A DNA stretch of 64,000 nucleotides from positions 1,736,001 to 1,800,000 of the forward strand of contig JAZARR010000078.1 of the NCBI GenBank assembly GCA_037389465.1, given 5' to 3'. The notes beneath the pieces are model-generated. The model was given only the letters and a program-made list of their open reading frames with translations, ran no database searches and was not told where the DNA came from. The position numbers and the translations under genes are program-made. The stretch's first letter is position 1, and each line of letters opens with the position of its first letter. This DNA is from Baylisascaris procyonis. Taxonomy: Eukaryota; Nematoda; Chromadorea; Rhabditida; Ascarididae. Shown here in pieces: positions 51,389 to 63,841 of this stretch.

Positions 51389-52779
51389 TTACTTCGATGC
51401 AACTGCATTATAGATCCCCAAACCTCCGGCTGCTTCCGCTTCCGTATATGAATATGGAACTTCGCGTAACGACCTGACCCGCTGACGATGACCTTAAAAT
51501 TGAGCACCAGCTTGTCATTAAAGCCCCTCACAAACACCTTCTGTCAATACAAATAGAAAACGTGGAGGTGGAAGAATGGAGAAAGAAGAGTGAGAAGGAA
51601 GAGGAGCCGTGGAAAAAGGTCAATCGCCTCCACGATATTCAAATGGCTATTAATCGTAAAATTCTCGAATTCCTCCGATTTAGTGAATTCCTCGTTGTGC
51701 TCAAATTTGTCACGAAAACTGTCGAGATGGAATCATAAAATTTGAAAAATGAGATATCTAAATAATAAGTGGGGAAAATAACTAAGAAGTTGAAAGAATG
51801 TGTCAATTCGCGTAGCTAATAACGTTGATTAGACGATGCAAATGCGTTAAACGCTCAAAAGTTGAACGTTCAATAAACAATGAGAACGTTACGTTTAGAG
51901 GATTTGTGCTTTACCATCGTTGCTTCATCTACCAAATATCGGTCACATTCAATGCAATAGAACTGTCCATCACCTGTAAAAGCGTCTTATCTGACAGCTG
52001 CATACACCAATCGAATTCCTTTCCCCTCCATATCCCTCAGATCCGTTTCAAGGAAAACCTTCCATCGCATAGTGTAGATTTCTGCTCATGCGGATCTCTC
52101 AATTTCATCGAGTTGTTCGAGATTACAATCTTCCACGCGCAACTACTCAATCTGCTTGAAAAAAAAACGCATCGACCGAAAACTGTAATTTCTTACAACC
52201 AATGCAATTTTTAATCACGGAAAGAACATGTAAAGCGGAATGTCTCTATGAGCTGTTCACGGCCGCAAGGGAACTTCTTTGGCGAAATTCTCAAGCAACT
52301 GGTTAAGAAAATCTAATAGTATGGTCCAGATAAAACGGAACCTAAAGTAAAACTTTTGTTTGCCGCTCACGTCCACTTACTTTCTGCATGTTTTCTCAGT
52401 TCGGATTATCAAAATAAAAATAAAAAAGAAATAAAAGGAAATACATCGGAACACTTCTTCGAGTTTCTTGGAAACAAGAAGTGGAAATACGAGCACTAAA
52501 CAGGAAACTGTTATAAAAGAATACGGTTATTGGCGAAAAGCAAAGTTGATGAGACCCATTTTTGTGCCGTTATTCGCGAGGAAAAGCGATGATCCTAACA
52601 CTTGAAACAGGTTAAACAATCAACGGAAGCGAAGGAGGGGACGAACCTGGAAGGTCAAAGTCAACCTCTTGTTTTAAGAGTTTTGCCGCCTTCTCCGGTT
52701 TCAAGTCCTCAGCAATTTGATCCATATCCTTTCCTTTTCGCTTCCTGGTTTTGTTCGATGTCGTATGCTTCTTCGGCAT
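51389..52779 (-). CDS. ZNF593/Bud20-type C2H2 zinc-finger protein (60S ribosome biogenesis), 3 exons
   Basis: Exons 52647-52779, 51893-51973 and 51389-51492 give 318 nt and 105 residues; both introns are phase 1 and are flanked by TTTTACAG and TTTTAAG acceptors. The basic N-terminus ([16 protein letters not shown]) leads into [11 protein letters not shown] and DFDLPG, which match the family's D-x-D-x-I...L-x-P and D-x-D-L-P-G. The finger is C-x2-C-x12-H-x5-H (YCIECDRYL ... KHKSSKRH), followed by [20 protein letters not shown], the family's R-x-K-x-L...P-Y-S/T-x-x-E-A-E-x-A-A-G-x-G. Yeast Bud20 is a shuttling pre-60S factor assisting nuclear export of large subunits; human ZNF593 is its counterpart. 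The start is the first ATG with family similarity; the open frame upstream of 52779 shows none. Confidence 0.93.
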
Positions 52780-53742
52780 TTCACACCCAACAAGCTTAAC
52801 GATGCTGCGCTTACTGCTGAAAATTTCGAAAACCAATTCGCAAGGTAAATTAACAAACGGTAATTTCACCTGTTCAATCAAGAATCTCTATACAGAATCA
52901 TGGAAACACTGGACCCCAACAGAATGAAGGAACGGATGTACCTCTGTAGTTATGAAGTTCTTAAGATTTTATGGAAAGGTTTATTAAAGGTAGGGGGGAG
53001 AGTAGTCATTTCTGAGCTAAATTGGTAGTATTTCACGTCTTGGACGCATGAAAATATGCCACTTTTTTCATTTTCACAGAGGAAGACTTATCGAGGATAG
53101 AATTCATTGAGGTGTCGGGGGAGGGAGGAAGGCGGCGTTTCTTTCAAAATTTTGAAAATAAACGATGAATGGAGGGTTCATTTCAGCTAACATGCAAACC
53201 CTGATTATTATCCAGTCATTTTTGCAAGTCTATACACATTCCTCAACTGATATAAACAAGATGCGATAGTAGTTGAGCTAGGCATGTAAGTGATGCCAGC
53301 GTGGAATTTTGCAGCTGACAGATTTAGAGTACGTTCATTGGGAAGGCCTCTGGAACCTAAAGAATGCCAGTAGAACCAACTTTCGATTCTAGGATTCCAA
53401 GCATCCGCCCCAGGATGTTCAACCACGTTGTTTACGAGGACTGAAATGTACAGCAGGTCAAAGAATTTCCATTCGGTAGTGTTTCCATCGAATTAACATC
53501 ATGCTTCGTCGAGGGTGCAGGACGGGAGTGGGAGATGAGGTTGTAGTATCGGAGCTGACAATCCCATAAGCTTAGAAACATCACGAACAAAGAAGAACCA
53601 TAGATGAACGACACTGAGCAGATATATAAGGTAAAATACGAAACACTTTATCTGCCTATCACACGTTTGAGAAGCTACAATCGAAGCAAATAGACATTCA
53701 GTAAACAACAGCAACAACAGTGTGTAGGTCGAAATGACTCAG

Positions 53743-53940
53743 CTAGAGATTAAAAGCTGAAGGAGTAGGTGCAATAACGATATCAGCAGGAAGCATATTC
53801 CAAAGCCTAACACTCCGAAACTGAAAACTATGCACAACACTGTTTGTACTGCAGCATATTTTGGCGAACTGAAATTGATGCGCACGTCCATTACTGGCAA
53901 GGGCAAAGACTGAAATATTTCTAACAATGGGTGTGGAGAA
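53743..53940 (-). mobile_element. non-LTR retrotransposon ORF2 C-terminal fragment (relic)
   Basis: The minus-strand frame ends with FQFRSVRLWNMLPADIVIAP then T-x-S-A-F, the familiar end of many LINE-type reverse-transcriptase proteins, whose form is F-x-x-R-S-x-x-x-W-N-x-L-P-x-x-I-V...S-x-F. The catalytic region is not present upstream on this strand, where an AAAT microsatellite begins near 54008. I read it as a truncated, inactive copy. Confidence 0.6.
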
Positions 53941-55774
53941 AGCCGCATACAATTTCATGTATGTACGTGTACTTATAAATGTGTGAATGCTCAAGTACAT
54001 ATGCGTGAATAAATAAATAAATAAATAACGCATTACTCTGTGCTTGTCAACAGTGTTTAGTTCACTTCCACTACCATCATAAAATTTTCACTGATCCTAG
54101 TCATCTTACTGGTCTTAAACTCAGTAAATGTTCCACATAAAACACTCAATTTCACGAATGCCAGAAGATTCCCACCCCCCCCCCAACCTGAAGAGAGAAG
54201 GAAACCGGAAACGCCACCATGATAGCTTCACAGTTCAAGAAAAGCTAGTCACAGCTGCTCTCAGGTCACAAATAATCCCACAAACCCCGCACCAACGTCT
54301 TACCCCACCTTTGTGGACCTGCCGCAAACCACTTGAAACTACTTTTACATAGGGACATCAGAGATCGTAATGGCAAACGGTCCATTCGCGCATCGTTCGC
54401 GAAACATAATGCACTGCGAACCTTTCGTCGCAAGAGCTAATGCTTAAACAAACGTTGCAGCTCCATGCTCAACGCTGCACACGGATTAAAACAATTAAAA
54501 GTGTTCCTAAACCCCCACTTTCCAACCCAACGACATTTCCGGTTTGTTCCTAAATCTGAACCCAACATTGCATTGAACTATAAACAAGAACTTCCATGTT
54601 GAAATCGTAAATTCAGAATTCAATTGCGAACAATTCAGAATGTTTCACATAAGGTTATGCCCACCTCAAGTATGCACTTCTCAGAACCTTTCACAGATCT
54701 ATACCGGTCCATAAATATTTATACCCGTCCATAAATGCTATTAACAATATATGTCGCAATTTATGTGTGTGTGTGTGAATTCGTCTCACCTGAGCGCACC
54801 TTTCTTTTAAAAAAATAGGACAACAAATTTTCAAATAAGTCCTCAAACAATAGCGAAATAAAATAAAGAAAACGAAAGCATAACGGAAGAGTTTCTCTTT
54901 TTCTACGAACATTTTAAAACAAAGCTTTCGCATAGCATGAGTAGTAATATCCTGAAATTAACCTGAAAATTTCCTCCTGTATAAAAAACTAGGTGGGGGT
55001 GGTGCTATCAACTCAAATATCACCATCCCTATTATCATGGATCCTATCACTTCTTTACCTATGCATGGATAATTGCTGCTAAGCATGCTGTGATTTCCTC
55101 GCATTTCTGCAACACGTCAAACAGTTTTACTGTATCTGTATTTTTCATGCGACCCTCTTGCAAGTATCGTCATTTGTATTATTTGCCCGCAATAAGAATA
55201 AAACCAACGTCAACATGATTAATAATAATAAAATTGTTACGCACTATCAAAATATGCGCAACAACCTGAAAAGGATCGGTTCCTTCCTTTAACTATTTTC
55301 AACGTATCCCTGCAATATCCTATTTTTTTATCGCCTCGAAGGAAGTGCAGTGAAAGAGCCGATGAACCTATATGGATTCGCATCACACTGGTCCGTACGT
55401 TTTCAGGTTTTAAAAAATTCGAGGTGTACCTGAATCCACCTTAATAATACTACAGTTCTATCACCTTCTCAGTCTTTCCATCTCAAGTGATGAAAATAAA
55501 GCAACCTCAAGACACCATATTCCCAAGCACGAGAAATAAATAAAATGAAGGATTTCGAAAGTCACTTGCAAATGAGATAAGTCCGTCATCACCGAGTCAA
55601 AAATGAGCTTGCTGGATGCATTTTCCACATAAAGAACGTTTGAACAGCATTAAATGTCTCTTCTCCTGCTCGGAGTTGAAGCAATCACACAAAATTTCAG
55701 GACTGCCCCGAAATATAAACAAACACTTTCTTTTATTGCGGCGACCGCGCTCCTCAGCAGACTTCGCTAAATGT

Positions 55775-55810
55775 CAAACACACACCGTAGCTGGAATCGA
55801 TCCGACAATC
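55775..55810 (-). other. tRNA-like internal promoter (B-box) match, possible SINE
   Basis: The minus strand contains GGATCGATTCC, one mismatch from the polymerase III B-box consensus GGTTCGANTCC. A weak A-box-like TGGCGAGCG lies about 75 bases upstream. I could not fold a full tRNA cloverleaf, so a tRNA-derived SINE or chance is more likely than a tRNA gene. Confidence 0.2.
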
Positions 55811-56791
55811 TCCGACCTTCGCCTTAACGCCCTTCCTAATGATCCATCATGCAAGATCACTCTCCTTCACAATCGCTCGCCACCGTCTTAGTCCCCTCTG
55901 AAGCAATTAAGCAGTGGGCGATGAGAATCTTGTGGCTCGCCTATGAAAAGAGATTCGTTTGATTCACGGCTCAGCGCATCTTCAGAGTAGTACGAGCATT
56001 CGTCGACCAGTATTCCGCCAGCAATCCAATGTTGGTTTTCACGTCACACAACTGGGAGGCTACCCATGGAAATACGCAGCACGCTCAAATCCCAATCCCG
56101 AACATATAAAAAGCGCTCGGCACTTGCAAAATAATGACCTTTACCGTTCCATACTGGTCGTTATCGGAAAATACGAACCACATTTACAAACAAGGTTAGG
56201 CGGATGTAATTTGGCTTCAGGGTCGGCGAATTGTTATCATATGCGTGGACGTTTTCGAGCGAATAGACATGCTCCCACTAGCCATATTTCAATGGATGGA
56301 CATGACGATGTGTGCGGTCATTCCAACTGATCGTCGCTGTAAGCTGTAATTATGAACTGGGCTCGTCGTTGCTTACCTATAATCTGCAAAGTCACCTTCA
56401 AACCCACCTATCAACTTTATCCAAATGTGGCTGGTCACTCCGACTTGACCACTTCAACTCCAATTAGCTTGGCCACTAGTCGGCGATTTCAATAGCACCC
56501 AAACGTACCTGATCACACGAAACTCTCATATCTCGAAACAACCAACAGTTAATCATGATCTCTAGCATTATTCCATCTTCGCGCAAATGCACCACTAATG
56601 CTGCAAATCAAAGTTTTGGGAAAAACGATAATTACAAACACCGATGAAACTATTCTTTTGCCGAAATTCTTCGTAAATAAATTTTGATCCACGCACAAAG
56701 TTACTTTTAGCGTTAGTGGTTTTTATTAACTGGCACATAAGCTTGATTTGAACTATTCGACTTAATTGGATAAACTTTGTCACATTATTCA

Positions 56792-56837
56792 GCTCATCAG
56801 ATGAGCATTTTAAAGTATTCAGCTTATTTGATAAGCT
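56792..56837. repeat. two adjacent short hairpins
   Basis: GCTCATC-A-GATGAGC (56792-56806) and AGCTTAT-TTG-ATAAGCT (56821-56837) lie 14 bases apart, each preceded by TATTCAGCT. They look like a duplicated, diverged stem-loop. Confidence 0.7.
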
Positions 56838-58104
56838 TAGCTTTACTTGAGCTTAGCATATCCGAAAATATTTTCTGCTCATAAAGAATTAATATTATGC
56901 CCGATGAAAGCAACATTTTATTTACTAAAAGATAGCTATATTAGCGCGAGTTGATCTGCAAAAGAATTTGTTTTGGATAAAATAATCCATTTATCTGAAG
57001 AAAAAAAAATGGGTACTCACTGAAAAGTTTTTTAGATGACCGACCAAATAAATGCGTTAAAAAAAAAGCGATAATACTCTACGATCTTCCAATTATACTA
57101 CAAATTATAAAATTTATTGCCTTCGCATCGACGATGCGCTAAAATTCGACGACCAACATTCGCTATCGCTACTTATAGACGTTTTCTAAACAGCACATAA
57201 CGCGCCACATCTGTCAATTGATTCATACGGCAAACATTTCTTTATAACGATTAAGAACAACGCCAAAATTTGTTGATAGCCAATTCTTATTTCATTCATG
57301 ATAAACATCCTTACTAAGCGTATTATATATGCAAAAGAGTTACTGAATAAATGTGATTTAATTATAATTTACATATAGAATTATTTACACATAGAATTAT
57401 TTACACATAGAAAATTAATTTTAGTATATGCAAATAATTGTTGTCATTTAAAATCGTATTCGGCAAAAAAAAAAAGAAAAGAAAAGAAAAAAAAATCCAA
57501 GAAAAGAATAAAAAATAATAACATATAACGATGGTTTAATAGCAAATGATGATAACATCAAGATGAGATTGCACAACCAAAAAAAATAAAATAAAAATTG
57601 TCATTTCTTATTATTGATTTGTCTTAGAGACGAAAAAAAAAAATTTTTTTTTAGTTTGTTAAGGTTTATATAGATGAGTTGAGATTCTATAAGAGAAGAT
57701 AGATAAATCTCATCTACAGATAATACATACTAAAAGAGATCAATTACTAGTGACGATTCATGCATTCATTACAATAAAGAAATAGCGCAACAAAATGCGA
57801 TAAAGTCGGACTAGAAGAACACAAAGCACAAATAATAGTACTAACGTTCAATAATAAAATGCTATATAGAGCTACATAAGAGATAAATTTAAGCAATATT
57901 TAAGAGCGCTTTAATGCTGTCCGTATAGGAAGCCACTAAACGGATGTAAAAATTACGAGTACAAGCAAAGAAATATCCGATGCCCAATGATAACGGCCGT
58001 TGTTTAAATTTCAAACGATGTACCGGTAAAACATCTTGGTGCTAGATGAACAGATATGAATAATTAGATGCTTTCGGCAAAAGATTTAAGAAATTCCGCC
58101 TCGA

Positions 58105-58143
58105 TTTATTGAAATATACAACAGCGATAGCATTTCCTTTATT
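58105..58143 (-). terminator. candidate ric-8 polyadenylation signals
   Basis: Two minus-strand AATAAA hexamers, at 58105-58110 and 58138-58143, lie about 330-370 nt past the ric-8 stop codon. In AT-rich sequence such hexamers are common, so the assignment rests on position only. Confidence 0.35.
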
Positions 58144-58476
58144 AGACATACACTTTTTATGCGCTCTTATTCGTTTTTGTTTGTACAGCTTATAGCCTTC
58201 AATTATAACAGTTTTACAACGCATTACTAGTTAACACTCTCTAATGCATTTTGTATAGGTAGAGGATGAGAAGGGAATCAGAACTTTCGATTTAAAAAAA
58301 AAAAAAACGGTTTTTTATATAATGTGTCACAGAGAAAGCGGTCAGAGCAACTTCAGTGCATCCGATGTCACAACCGCTTTAGCGTCTACTGACCCAGAAA
58401 ATTTTCTCGATAAGCGAACCAAGGCTGGCTCCCTTCGACGCAAGTGGGCTCAAACCTTTCGATGACCAATACGTTG

Positions 58477-61400
58477 CTAGTCGACGTCACTTTCTTCCTC
58501 ATCGGGTGGGTCATCCTTCGGTGCCAACTCGAGTACATGTTTAACAGGTCTGACGCGACCATCCTCACCAACCGTACCTGGTGATATAACCCCTTGATCC
58601 ATAAGCTTGCTCATCGCGTTCACTAATTGCATCGCTTCGTATTCTTTCTGCTCTTGTGACATTCCTTCCAATGGATTCTCGTGAGGTAGTTCGATACAAC
58701 CGGTGACTGGATTAATCCTTAACACGTGCTAATTTCTGCTACGTAGAATCTTCCACATGAAAAACACAGAATAACGCATTCAGCGTGGTCATCTTCAAAA
58801 CAAGAACACACTGAACCCATCCACTAAAAATTCACTTGACACACTGCTGTCGAAGCAAAAACATCGTCCAACAATGATATTTCCTTCCTGAAAAGTGAAC
58901 ATTTTTCGCCAATATCTGAATACATCACATCAGTTATTTCCGAGCTGATTGAATAATTGTGAAAATAAGAAAGAACATACAAATTTTCCACTTGTTTATA
59001 ATCTTCCGTTTCGGAATCCTCACTATCTGATTGTCGTTTTGGTTGATTAATCGCACCCAAAAAGCCATAATTCGCCAATAATCCAGCTGCATTTCCAAAC
59101 CCACAATATTTCAGGAGACGGCTGACTGTAATAGTTAAACAATGATTATATTCATATACAGCAAGATAAAAACTGTAAAATTTTGGAGCGAACTTCGCGC
59201 TGCCCCTTCCCTTCAAAGATGACGGCTATTTGAATAAGTGAATAACTAAACTACGCAGAACATTTGAGGAGAAACAATCTTCAAGAAAATATTTGAGAAA
59301 TATAACCGTTAGTATTGGCATAGATCGCTGACCATGGAAATTCTTTAAATGCTTTCTTTACTTGTTAAAAACATTTTGCTTTTGCAGCAACTTTCTCCTC
59401 TCCCTCTTCCCTTCTCGATCACAACATCACAACCTTAACAGCAAAAGTAAAAAGCTATAATAGAAAAAAGTCGTCATGAATTATAAAAAATAGGTTTATT
59501 AACCTCAAGAGAGAATTTAAAGAAAATACCGCTTCGCTTGCAGAGAATAAAGAAAAATTCAGCAGCCAGCTGTCGGCAATTGCAAGCGCTCATCATAACA
59601 CGCACCACTTTATTCCGAAATTCGCTGCCCACATCGGGCCGTCTTTCCACATCTTCGGCTCGCAAAGGTGGCATCACCTGAAGTCCAAATATCTCATATC
59701 AACTCCTCCACTATTACAGATAAACGTCTCAAACTACCAATCGAAGGTCGCGGTCTACAGATTACTTGGTTTCTGGAAAAAGATACTACGACCCAAAAGT
59801 GTCAACAGACGATGCAGCTGCCTATAAAAACCCAAAAACACAGAAAGTGCTCACCTTGAGTCTTGAAAAACGTCGCGCTTCCTTTGACTGTGTGCATAGA
59901 TGAATTAGTACTGTGAAATATGTGCCCAAAAGTTCATTATCACCACACATCTCCTAAAACATTGTTGAATGATACAGCTAGCGCATTGTGGTAATTGCTG
60001 GAAGATAGAGCGAAAAATAAATGAAGATAATTCATTGGTGGAAAGAATACCATCATAATTTGAGAAATATCGGATCACCAATTATATCACCTCATTTTAT
60101 GTGACAGCGCTTTGCTATGAGCATTGACTACACAAAGCATTGTCACCTCCTTTGTTAAATGAACTACTGAGCAAGCAGCGATCCCTTTCAGATTTTAGAA
60201 AGATTCGGTGCAATTCACATCGTCCCACCCAAAAGTCGAAGCTTGACAACAGGATATCGATAGCGAAACATGTCGGGATTTTACATTCCACTTTGAAGTA
60301 TGAATGCCCGCTATGATCCTCTAAGGTTTTAATTCCTATTGCCAGTTCCGTCGGAGATTTTGAAGTGTTTGTTGATGAATTTTTGCATTCGATGACTCAC
60401 TGTGAGTCGGTGGCAACTGAGACGTATAAGCTGGCAAATTGCGTTCAATAGACAATTCAGTATAGCTGCATTCAACGTTATAAGAAGGCTTTCACTGCTT
60501 ATTGTCACTATATTCTTGAATATGGTTATGTAGTTCGGTCAACGTTTTTGAAGTTTAGAAAATAGGCAAATACATTTTACGGGGACAGCATTTCGAGAAG
60601 TTTTTTCTGAATTACGAAACTCGTCTACGCATTTTCGGTCTAAAATCGCATGAATATCACCGCTATGAGTTATATCTCATATAATGTTTTAAAACTGCCA
60701 ACGGTTATTCCTTTACTGCATTTACTTTAATACTTCCTTATCTCGATCGACCTAATTTATCACGAACTCATATCTTTTAATTGTTTCGGCGCGTCTCAAT
60801 CTTGGATTTAGGTTATAATTCCGCTTCTTTTTAGATCGTTTGCGTGTGAAATCAACTTCCTGTTGATTTCACACTCAAACGTGCCTAATATCCTTGCATC
60901 CAACTGCTGCCTAGAACTCTTCGATCTCGGAAGACTGACGTCAACTTTACGGTCGTCTTTGTCACGCGCTTTATTAATTTTTTTTTTTTGTTGCTTGCTT
61001 TATGTGCTGAATATTGCTTAATTGCCTGCGTCCGAAAAGGAAATTTCACAGTACAGCAAATAAAATTTATTTTTATTAGCTAGTGATAATGGAAAACCGG
61101 AAATAGTTTTTTTTTTGCGATTTAACGATTAATCTGCCATTTTCATGCATTAACTTATGTAAAAATTCACCTGATCAAGACGACGATTCAGTGAACGCAG
61201 CATTATGTCAACGAAATGCATATCGACGCCATTGTATTCAATAAGATCGGAATCCGTATAACGTTCCTCTTGATCTATCTAAAACATCTGTTCTATATCA
61301 GTGATGTAACGCGATCGCACCCCCCCCCCCCACCCCCTTTGCTCTGCAACTGTAATAAGTACGACATTTGCTGTAATCGAATAGTGAAATCCCGGACGTC

Positions 61401-63841
61401 GGGAGAAAAACGATCGGAATTTTCACCATTTGGTTGCAGTTCATTAAATCGGCATCAATTAATGTAACAAATGTCAAAGGTCAGACAATAATGATGTATT
61501 CCGGATGACATTGAAGGGCAAAGGATGTATGTCATACGAAATTGACATAACCAGAACAGCCCAAATACGAATCTTCGAAAACGAAGATGAGTTGACATGT
61601 GACGCGAACTTCAAAGCAATAAATTAGAAAACAGCTCGAACCTTTCTCATAAGAATATTCAGAAAGGTTGGAACAGTAGCAAGAACATTCACGGCTGCTT
61701 GCTCCAGATTCGGATCGACATCGTCTAGTGATACAACATCCGCACACGCCTTCACAGAGCGTTCTGTGTTCGTTGTATCCATCTAAACAACGCTCTACTG
61801 AGACACACGTAAGATGAATTTGTCGGAATTTGTGAATTGGTACATAACCTCGAGTGGAGGTCTCAAAGATGTTTAAAGGTAAATTTGTGGAATTTTTCAC
61901 TGAAAGCAGTTTATTGCAGCATCAAAGTATCTCTTCAAATATGTTCACTTTCATACTCCAGTATCCCATCATCTCAAAACTGTTTTTCGGGGGGAAGAGA
62001 GGGAGGGAGAGAGGGGAGAGCTAAAGTGATTGCCCCGTATGAGTTCTATTCACATGGACATCTCTATTTTCAGTATGCGTACCGAATTTTTAAGGGAGAA
62101 TTAACTTTCTGTAAAAAACCATATCCAAGTAACGGCATCACCTTAAGCTTCATATGGCAGCGCCACATGAATTTTCAGGAACCTTTTTCCTTGTTCTCCT
62201 CTCCTTCCCTTTCCCATGCTCTCCGAAGAAAATTTTTGAAACGATTTGTGAGAATAAAAAATACCTTGCTTGCATCAGCATGACAGAACAAATTGAATAA
62301 GATTTTAAGAGCTTCAGCACACCGATCCGCATGTGGTCTCCCTTCGTTGTTAGCTGAAATCATAAATCGACACAACCGTAAATGACGCTATATCATAACA
62401 ATAGATGATATTCACACAACTTTCAGAATAAGAAAACTAGTTGCAAAGTTATATGACAAAAACTCTCATTTCAACATAATTAAAATCATCCCGATACTTC
62501 GTTCGAGGAAAGGGAAGGGTAGAGTTAAGTCCGATTGGAAGAAAAAGCAGAAACCTGGCCTCATGAACACCTTCAAAAGATAACCACTGTTCGATGACTA
62601 ATAAAAACAGTGTCTACAGACGGGGACAAACCCGCGACTGAGCACAAAATAATGGTTAGTGAAAGCGTGTGCGGTAACTAAGGGCAACATTTTTATTAAT
62701 TATTGAACAATGGTTATCATCTTTAACTCTGAAGCAGACAGCTGACCATGACATAAGATATCAACGATTTCTGAACGGTTAGCAAAGAAAGCAACATGAA
62801 AGCCTCAATAAAATCTCAGAAAATTTTCAAATTAAATAAAAACAAGAAGATAAAAAACCTCGCACCTTCAGGAGATTGCCTTTTGAGTTGGTGACAGTGT
62901 CCAAGAGAGTTTTCGACGATTTTATTGAATAAAACCTCATAACCCAGCGCCAACCAATCCGTCTGAAATGCCCTATTGGAATTTGGAATGTTATTTGAGG
63001 TTAATATTCCACTCATTCTTGCCATCACATAAATCACAATAAGGAATCAATGAACTGATGTGAGCAATTCTTCAACGCTTTCCTTCTTTCTCTTTTTCAT
63101 CCTCCCCTCCACCCCTCCCTCACTTTTGTCCTCCGATTCCTTATTCAATGTGGATTTGAAATGTTTTCCAGGAATCGCACCAAAAGTCAGAAAAGGAGAA
63201 CAGAAAGTAAGCAAAATTTGACGGTTAGAGGATATCGCGCAAGAATGCCCAACTGCAATGGAAGGAGAAGAGATGAAGAAAGCAGGGTAAGGGGCACAAG
63301 AATATCAATGCATAGTGATGTTATGCCGAATAAAATAAGAATTAGCCCTAAATGAGGGCGAAAAGGACCGATAGACAGACCAGCAAACAAGCGCAGATGC
63401 TTCAGTTTCATCCAATACATGATACAACAGGACGCATTCATATTCACTGTCAAACAACGCGCCAACAAAGTTAACACCTTTGCCGCTCATAACACGGTTT
63501 CTTACAATGCCATGCATAAGATTCTCGAAACAAGCAGAAAACATCAAAAATCAACCTTTCCGTACTTCATTCTCTAGATATCAAATCGTCACACTTACAT
63601 GCAGGTGAAAGATTCGCATAAAATAGAAACCTGTAATTTCATCGAATGAGCAGAAACGATGAACGCGATACGTAAGTCATAAAACGCTAGCCGATCGATG
63701 CCCCCTTGTGCCACTGTTTGTAAATATTTGCAACAGATTCCTGCACCATCTTCATCAGTCTTTGCCTTTCTCTCATTTGAAATGTTTGCTCCAACGTTTA
63801 TTTCACGAATACGTTGTATTAATTTAGCACATGACATCTGC
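58477..63841 (-). CDS. ric-8: RIC-8 (synembryn), G-alpha chaperone and exchange factor; C-terminal part, N-terminus off the right edge
   Basis: Exons found: 63631-63837 (or 63841), 62866-62962, 62265-62353, 61642-61782, 61171-61278, 59855-59910, 59530-59677, 58981-59125, 58477-58717. RIC-8 is a cytosolic armadillo-fold protein that folds G-alpha subunits and promotes nucleotide exchange; in C. elegans it acts in synaptic signalling and spindle positioning. Matches to the family include [87 protein letters not shown], and the end [20 protein letters not shown]. The acidic [11 protein letters not shown] corresponds to the casein-kinase-2 site region of vertebrate Ric-8A. Phases match except between 61171 and 59910: the first ends in phase 0 and the next starts in phase 1, so a small exon of roughly 12-16 codons is not located. 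About 130 N-terminal residues should lie beyond 64000. Confidence 0.93.
60837..60881. repeat. 20-bp inverted repeat with 5-nt loop in a ric-8 intron
   Basis: CGTTTGCGTGTGAAATCAAC (60837-60856) and GTTGATTTCACACTCAAACG (60862-60881) pair over 20 bases with one mismatch, around TTCCT; the inner 13 pairs are perfect. It lies in the long intron between the exons ending at 61171 and starting at 59910. It is the strongest hairpin in the window. No open frame or known element covers it. Confidence 0.9.
61319..61337. repeat. C-rich run in a ric-8 intron
   Basis: A near-pure C run interrupted by one A, about 40 bases upstream (minus strand) of the exon beginning at 61278. Similar C or G runs occur at 39819-39833, 40870-40885, 47071-47092 and 54175-54184. 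Confidence 0.9.

Larger units (their letters stand above)
52780..58476. other. intergenic stretch between the Bud20-like gene and ric-8
   Basis: Besides the LINE relic, this stretch holds a possible plus-strand 3' exon near 54353-54443 (reading RDIRDRNGKRS then RASFAKHN, closed by a stop and preceded by TTTACATAG) and two GC-richer open frames at 55616-55891 and 55959-56330. I recognise none of them. The segment 56600-58400 is very AT-rich and looks empty apart from the ric-8 3' UTR at its right end. Confidence 0.4.

Noticed and set aside
62600..62640. tRNA-like GC-rich segment in a ric-8 intron
   Set aside because: The minus-strand GGTTTGTCCCC resembles a T-arm, but three mismatches to the B box and no cloverleaf were found.
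41535..63841. NT5DC, Bud20-like and ric-8 as one nematode operon
   Set aside because: They share a strand, but gaps of about 3.8 kb and 5.7 kb are far larger than usual operon spacing and no trans-splicing signal was identified.
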